In this document: positions 7,564-11,438 of the stretch, piece by piece
Layout: each line of letters opens with the position of its first letter
How positions within the stretch are numbered: position 1 is the stretch's first letter
NCBI GenBank assembly: GCA_002365025.1
Contig: DEYX01000215.1
Span: 1 to 11,438, forward strand
DNA length: 11,438 nt
From: Hungatella sp. UBA3147
Lineage (GTDB): Bacteria; Bacillota; Clostridia; Lachnospirales; Lachnospiraceae
Reading direction: 5' to 3'
The notes under the pieces: generated by a model
What the model saw: the letters and a program-made list of their open reading frames with translations, nothing else
Told to the model about the DNA's origin: nothing
The model's database searches: none
Position numbers and translations under genes: made by a program

Positions 7564-7610
7564 AAAAGAATCGAAAAAAGCATGAAAAATGTCGGAAAAT
7601 GCACAAAAAA
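7564..7610. promoter_or_regulatory. Phased A-tracts upstream of the glgC promoter
   Basis: Five runs of four to six A occupy 7564-7567, 7574-7579, 7585-7589, 7596-7599 and 7605-7610, that is one per 10-11 bases. Two more A runs, out of strict phase, lie at 7537-7541 and 7557-7560. A-tracts repeated once per helical turn bend DNA, and this block sits about 60-105 bases upstream of the predicted glgC start site. It may act as an UP-like element or bend, or as a regulator site. The spacing is seen; the function is inferred. Confidence 0.5.
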
Positions 7611-7634
7611 TTATCCTAATAATTCAAAATTTTG

Positions 7635-7663
7635 TTCACTATTTTCTGAATATGTGTTATAAT
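7635..7663 (+). promoter_or_regulatory. Sigma-A promoter of the glgC-glgD-spoVG operon
   Basis: The -10 box is a perfect TATAAT (7658-7663) preceded by TGT, an extended -10. The -35 is TTCACT (7635-7640), 17 bases away, a 4 of 6 match; the better-looking TTGTTC at 7632 would need a 20-base spacer. The start site would be near 7670, about 32 bases before the GTG. Confidence 0.75.
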
Positions 7664-7701
7664 GCTAGTACAATAAAATTACAACAGCGAGAGGTGATAA
7701 C

Positions 7702-8976
7702 GTGATCAAGAAAGAAATGATTGCCATGCTTTTGGCAGGCGGGCAGGGAAGCCGGTTAGGCGTGTTAACGCAAAAAGTGGCCAAACCAGCAGTATCATTT
7801 GGCGGCAAGTACCGTATAATTGATTTCCCACTCAGTAACTGCATCAACTCAGGAGTAGATACAGTGGGAGTTCTGACTCAGTATCAGCCATTGCGCTTAA
7901 ATACCCATATCGGGATCGGCATCCCATGGGATTTGGACCGGAACGTTGGCGGCGTCACGATCCTTCCTCCCTATGAAAAGAGCAAAGGCAGTGATTGGTA
8001 TACTGGAACGGCAAATGCCATCTATCAGAACCTCGAATATATGGAAACTTACAATCCGGACTATGTCCTCATATTGTCAGGAGACCATATCTATAAGATG
8101 GATTATGAGGTCATGCTGGAATACCATAAAGCGAATAATGCTGATATCACCATAGCTGCTATGCCGGTGCCGATTGAGGAAGCCAGCCGTTTTGGAATCC
8201 TTATAACCGATGAGAGCAACCGTATCACGGAGTTTGAAGAAAAACCGGTAAATCCAAGAAGCAACCTGGCATCCATGGGCATCTACATATTCAGCTGGAA
8301 AGTATTAAAAGAGGCACTTATCAAGATGTCTGAAGTACCGGGCTGTGATTTCGGAAAGCATATCATTCCATACTGCTTCGAGGCAGGGGACCGGGTATTT
8401 GCCTATGAATACAATGGTTATTGGAAGGATGTGGGAACTTTAAGCTCTTACTGGGAAGCCAACATGGAGCTGATTGATATCATTCCGGAATTTAACCTTT
8501 ACGAGGAGTACTGGAAGATCTATACAAAGAGTGATATCATACCGCCTCAATACGTGTCGGAAGAGGCTGTTATAGACAGAAGCATCATCGGAGAAGGATC
8601 AGAAATCTGCGGAGAAATCCACAATTCTGTTATTGGTGCCGGTGTTACCATTAAAAAGGGAGCCGTGGTCAGGGATTCCATCATCATGAGGGAATGCGTA
8701 CTGGGAGAGAATGTCAAGATCCAGAAGGCCATTATCGCTGAAAATGTAAAGATTGGAGCAAACTCTGAGCTTGGTTACGGGGAATTTGCCCCCAGCAAAT
8801 ATGATCCCAAGGTCTATCAGTCCGATCTGGTAACAGTCGGTGAGAATTCAACCATACCGGAAAATGTGAAGGTAGGCAAGAATACGGCAATCGTCGGTGA
8901 AACAACAGCAGAAGATTATACTGACGGTGAGCTGGCTGGCGGAGACTACATCATAAAGGCAGGTGGCATACGATGA
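7702..8976 (+). CDS. glgC: Glucose-1-phosphate adenylyltransferase, catalytic subunit
   Basis: Makes ADP-glucose and pyrophosphate from ATP and glucose 1-phosphate, the committed step of bacterial glycogen synthesis. The 424 residues show an N-terminal nucleotidyltransferase domain and a C-terminal left-handed beta-helix from about 285. Motifs: AGGQGSRL (12-19), KPAVSFGGKYR (28-38), WYTGTANAI (99-107), SGDHIYKMDY (126-135), FEEKP (178-182, glucose-1-phosphate Lys) and YWKDVGT (240-246, metal-binding Asp). All look intact. The start is GTG 7702, 5-7 bases after AGAGGTGAT, which matches the 16S tail very well; the later ATG at residue 6 is too far from it. The stop overlaps the glgD start by 4 bases, so the two are translationally coupled. 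Allosteric control by sugar phosphates is known for the family but is not read from this sequence. Confidence 0.95.
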   Translation: MIKKEMIAMLLAGGQGSRLGVLTQKVAKPAVSFGGKYRIIDFPLSNCINSGVDTVGVLTQYQPLRLNTHIGIGIPWDLDRNVGGVTILPPYEKSKGSDWYTGTANAIYQNLEYMETYNPDYVLILSGDHIYKMDYEVMLEYHKANNADITIAAMPVPIEEASRFGILITDESNRITEFEEKPVNPRSNLASMGIYIFSWKVLKEALIKMSEVPGCDFGKHIIPYCFEAGDRVFAYEYNGYWKDVGTLSSYWEANMELIDIIPEFNLYEEYWKIYTKSDIIPPQYVSEEAVIDRSIIGEGSEICGEIHNSVIGAGVTIKKGAVVRDSIIMRECVLGENVKIQKAIIAENVKIGANSELGYGEFAPSKYDPKVYQSDLVTVGENSTIPENVKVGKNTAIVGETTAEDYTDGELAGGDYIIKAGGIR

Positions 8977-10094
8977 GAGCGATAGGAATTGTATTAGCAG
9001 GCGGAAACAGTAAGAGAATGCGGGAATTATCCAATAAAAGGGCAATCTCGGCCATGCCCATTGCCGGGAATTACCGCAGCATTGATTTTGCCCTCAGTAA
9101 TATGACGAATTCCCATATTCAGAACGTAGCGGTTTTAACTCAGTATAATTCCAGATCGCTTCATCTGCATTTGAGCTCTTCCAAATGGTGGGATTTTGGA
9201 AGAAAGCAGGGGGGATTGTTTGTATTCACTCCAACCATAACCGCAGAAAGCAGTGACTGGTACCGGGGAACTGCAGATGCGCTTTTCCAGAACCTTACAT
9301 TCTTAAAGAACAGCCATGAACCCTATGTTGTCATTGCGGCAGGTGACGGCATCTATAAGCTGGATTATGGAAAAGTTCTGGAATATCATATTGAGAAGAA
9401 GGCTGATATTACCGTCGTATGTACGGAGCTTCCGCAGGGAGAGGATATCACACGATTCGGTCTGGTGAGAACCAATGAAGACGGAAGGATCACAGACTTT
9501 GAGGAAAAGCCTATGGTCGCATCTTCTAATGTTGTATCCTGCGGTATCTATGTCATCCGCAGACGGCAGCTGATTGAGCTCATAGAGCGCTGCGCGATGG
9601 AAGACCGTTATGATTTTGTAAACGATATTCTGATTCGTTACCGGAACCTAAAGAGGATTTATGCTTATAAGATGAATACTTACTGGAGGAATATCGCTTC
9701 TGTTGAGTCTTACTACAAGACTAACATGGATTTCCTGAAATCGGAAGTGAGGGATTATTTCTTCCGTCAGTACCCGGATGTTTATTCTAAAATAGATGAT
9801 TTGCCTCCGGCAAAGTATAATCCGGGAGCCTCAGTTAAGAACAGTTTGATATCCAGCGGCAGCATTGTCAATGGAGTGGTCGAAAATTCTGTTCTGTTTA
9901 AAAAGGCATATGTAGGCAATAACTGTGTCATTAAAAATTCTATCATTTTAAATGATGTTTACATAGGTGATAATACGGTTATTGAAAATTGTATAGTGGA
10001 AAGCCGGGATACGATCCGGGCGAATACCACTCATATTGGAACACAGGACAATATAAAAATTGTCTTAGAGAAAAACGAAAGATACACATTATAA
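8973..10094 (+). CDS. glgD: GlgD, probable non-catalytic regulatory subunit of ADP-glucose pyrophosphorylase
   Basis: A 373-residue GlgC relative that in Firmicutes forms a GlgC/GlgD hetero-oligomer with raised activity. The fold is the same: nucleotidyltransferase domain followed by a beta-helix with hexapeptide-like repeats (about 285-355), but it is 51 residues shorter than GlgC. Several active-site positions have drifted: GGNSKRM (10-16) for GGQGSRL, RAISAM (23-28) in place of KPAVSF, AGDGIY (123-128) for SGDHIY, and YWRNIAS (237-243) for YWKDVGT, where the metal-binding Asp is replaced by Asn. FEEKP (176-180) is kept. This fits a regulatory rather than catalytic subunit. ATG 8973 has AGGTGG 6 bases upstream and overlaps the glgC stop (ATGA). 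Confidence 0.93.
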   Translation: MRAIGIVLAGGNSKRMRELSNKRAISAMPIAGNYRSIDFALSNMTNSHIQNVAVLTQYNSRSLHLHLSSSKWWDFGRKQGGLFVFTPTITAESSDWYRGTADALFQNLTFLKNSHEPYVVIAAGDGIYKLDYGKVLEYHIEKKADITVVCTELPQGEDITRFGLVRTNEDGRITDFEEKPMVASSNVVSCGIYVIRRRQLIELIERCAMEDRYDFVNDILIRYRNLKRIYAYKMNTYWRNIASVESYYKTNMDFLKSEVRDYFFRQYPDVYSKIDDLPPAKYNPGASVKNSLISSGSIVNGVVENSVLFKKAYVGNNCVIKNSIILNDVYIGDNTVIENCIVESRDTIRANTTHIGTQDNIKIVLEKNERYTL

Positions 10095-10117
10095 GGAAAT
10101 GCGGGGGAAAGCTTGAC

Positions 10118-10402
10118 ATGCAGATTACAGACGTGAGGGTTAGACGTATCGAAAAAGAAGGAAAGATGAAAGCAATAGTATCCATTACTCTTGATAATGA
10201 ATTTGTAATTCATGATATCAAGGTAATTGAAGGGGAGAAGGGGCTATTTATTGCTATGCCAAGCCGCAAGGCTGCTGATGGGGAATACCGGGATATTGCA
10301 CATCCCATTAATTCCGACACCCGTGATATGATCCAAAGGGTCATTCTGGATAAGTATGAGACCACGGCATTAGAGATGCCGGAGGTGACGGCATTTGCTT
10401 AA
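10118..10402 (+). CDS. spoVG: SpoVG, small nucleic-acid-binding regulator
   Basis: A 94-residue protein that matches the SpoVG family over its full length: MQITDVRVRRIEKEGKMKA at the start, ITLDNEFVIHDIKVIEG, GLFIAMPSRK (42-51) and YRDIAHPIN (57-65). SpoVG was found as a sporulation (asymmetric septation) protein in Bacillus and is known to bind DNA and RNA and to affect virulence and cell-wall genes in other bacteria. ATG 10118 is chosen because the protein then has the conserved N terminus and length; GGGGGA at 10103-10108 is a somewhat distant ribosome binding site. The gene follows glgD by 23 bases with no terminator or promoter visible, so it is probably co-transcribed with glgCD. A terminator follows 11 bases after the stop. 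Confidence 0.95.
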   Translation: MQITDVRVRRIEKEGKMKAIVSITLDNEFVIHDIKVIEGEKGLFIAMPSRKAADGEYRDIAHPINSDTRDMIQRVILDKYETTALEMPEVTAFA

Positions 10403-10412
10403 TAAGTCTTTT

Positions 10413-10449
10413 AATCCGCAGGCAGGGGTGACTCTGCCTGCGGATTTTT
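10413..10449 (+). terminator. Intrinsic terminator after spoVG
   Basis: AATCCGCAGGCAG (10413-10425) and CTGCCTGCGGATT (10434-10446) form a perfect 13-bp stem around an 8-base loop, followed by a T run to 10449. It closes the glgC-glgD-spoVG operon. Confidence 0.95.
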
Positions 10450-10475
10450 GTATGGTGACTCTCTTAAATACAGGA

Positions 10476-10505
10476 TTTACACGGGGCTCTTTTTGGGGTT
10501 ATAAT
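10476..10505 (+). promoter_or_regulatory. Sigma-A promoter of ddh
   Basis: TTTACA (10476-10481, 5 of 6 match) and a perfect TATAAT (10500-10505) are separated by 18 bases. The start would be near 10512, giving a leader of about 28 bases. Confidence 0.7.
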
Positions 10506-10539
10506 AAAATGTAATAATTTTGGAAAGGTAGATGAAAAC

Positions 10540-11438
10540 ATGACGATAAAAATAGGTATTGCAGGCTACGGGAATCTGGGAAAAGGGGTGGAATGTGCCA
10601 TTCGCCATAATCCGGATCTTGAGCTTTCTGCCGTATTTACCAGAAGAGATCCGGCATCATTAACCCTCCTTACTCCGGATGTAAAGGTGTATTCCATGGA
10701 GGAAGCTATTTCAAAAAAGGATTCCATTGATGTGATGATCCTCTGCGGCGGAAGCGCGGCAGATCTTCCGGTACAGACTCCCCTTCTTGCCAGACATTTC
10801 AATGTAGTGGACAGCTTTGATACCCACGCGCGGATCCCCCAGCATTTTGAAGCAGTGGATGGGGCGGCAAAGGAGGGAAACAAGGTTGGGATCATATCCG
10901 TTGGCTGGGATCCGGGCATGTTCTCCTTAAACCGTCTGTGCGGAGAGTCCATTTTACCAGGCGGCCATGATTATACGTTCTGGGGCAGGGGCGTAAGCCA
11001 GGGCCACTCCGATGCGATCCGCAGGATAGAAGGTGTCCGTGATGCCAGACAGTATACCATTCCGGTTGAAGGAGCCCTCGAAGCGGTCCGCAGCGGGAAA
11101 AATCCAGAACTGTCCACCAGAGAGAAGCATACCCGGGAATGTTTTGTAGTGGCGGAAGAGAATGCGGATTTAGACCGGATCAGGAAAGAAATCGTATCAA
11201 TGCCCAATTATTTTGCAGATTATAATACTACGGTTCATTTTATCAGCGAAGAGGAACTTAACCGGGACCACAGAGGAATTCCCCATGGAGGGTTTGTCAT
11301 AAGGACCGGAAAGACAGGCTGGGAGGATGAGAACAGCCATGTGATCGAATACAGTCTAAAGCTGGATTCCAATCCGGAATTTACGGCCTCCGTGCTGACG
11401 GCTTATGCTAGAGCTGCTTATCGTTTGAATCAGGAAGG
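10540..11438 (+). CDS. ddh: meso-Diaminopimelate dehydrogenase, cut by the right edge
   Basis: Makes meso-diaminopimelate in one NADPH-dependent reductive amination of tetrahydrodipicolinate, for lysine and peptidoglycan. The frame is open for 299 codons plus two bases up to the edge; the family is about 325 residues, so roughly 25-30 are missing. Visible motifs: the dinucleotide fold GIAGYGNLGKG (6-16), LCGGSAADLP (68-77), SFDTHARIPQHF (92-103), GWDPGMFSLNR (122-132) and FWGRGVSQGHSDAIR (147-161), all typical of the family's substrate and cofactor sites. ATG 10540 follows GGAAAGG by 11 bases; the ATG at 10532 is out of frame and stops after three codons. It has its own promoter and lies beyond the spoVG terminator, so it is a separate unit. 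Confidence 0.95.
   Translation, partial: MTIKIGIAGYGNLGKGVECAIRHNPDLELSAVFTRRDPASLTLLTPDVKVYSMEEAISKKDSIDVMILCGGSAADLPVQTPLLARHFNVVDSFDTHARIPQHFEAVDGAAKEGNKVGIISVGWDPGMFSLNRLCGESILPGGHDYTFWGRGVSQGHSDAIRRIEGVRDARQYTIPVEGALEAVRSGKNPELSTREKHTRECFVVAEENADLDRIRKEIVSMPNYFADYNTTVHFISEEELNRDHRGIPHGGFVIRTGKTGWEDENSHVIEYSLKLDSNPEFTASVLTAYARAAYRLNQE

Noticed and set aside
7457..7701. Possible T-box or other riboswitch in the asnS-glgC intergenic region
   Set aside because: Both predicted leaders are about 32 bases and no conserved T-box sequence or terminator hairpin is visible.
10566..11207. Two open frames on the minus strand inside ddh
   Set aside because: They are antisense to a clearly recognised, intact enzyme and show no family features or ribosome binding sites; they are shadows.

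Overview
The window looks like a chromosomal housekeeping segment of a Gram-positive, spore-forming Clostridia, most likely a Lachnospiraceae member related to Lacrimispora or [Clostridium] saccharolyticum. The reasons are AGGAGG-type ribosome binding sites, sigma-A-type promoters, a GlgC/GlgD pair, SpoVG, a meso-diaminopimelate dehydrogenase and a subtilisin-like protease of a type I associate with this family. The genus is inferred from remembered protein similarity, not from a search. Coding density is high and I see no tRNA, rRNA, CRISPR array, insertion sequence or prophage gene.

Layout. (1) 1-223, minus: the first 74 codons of a TTG-started gene, probably an S8 subtilisin-like protease, running off the left edge. 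(2) 398-2966, plus: a sigma-A promoter followed by a long, atypical PRPP synthetase and a BrnQ-type branched-chain amino acid transporter, 8 bases apart. They end at a terminator (2977-3022) that can work on both strands. (3) 7523 down to 3043, minus: asnS, then a metallophosphoesterase (SbcD/YhaO-like) and a membrane-spanning ABC-type ATPase (SbcC/YhaN-like). The last two are 4 bases apart and almost certainly form one complex. (4) 7635-10449, plus: glgC, glgD (4-base overlap) and spoVG, closed by a 13-bp hairpin terminator. The glgC promoter has an extended -10 and lies downstream of regularly spaced A-tracts. (5) 10476 to the right edge, plus: a promoter and a meso-diaminopimelate dehydrogenase gene cut after 299 codons.

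How the genes relate. GlgC and GlgD should form the ADP-glucose pyrophosphorylase that starts glycogen synthesis. GlgD has lost several active-site residues and is probably the regulatory subunit. SpoVG, a small nucleic-acid-binding regulator, appears co-transcribed with them, linking glycogen storage genes to a sporulation-related regulator. The phosphoesterase/ATPase pair resembles Mre11-Rad50, but two membrane helices stand where a zinc hook would be expected, so the complex is probably anchored to the membrane. The PRPP synthetase deviates from the canonical enzyme in the nucleotide site and the PRPP loop.

I do not see a clearly new defence or mobile system. The items most worth a second look are the membrane-anchored Mre11/Rad50-like pair, the divergent PRPP synthetase and the glgCD-spoVG operon.
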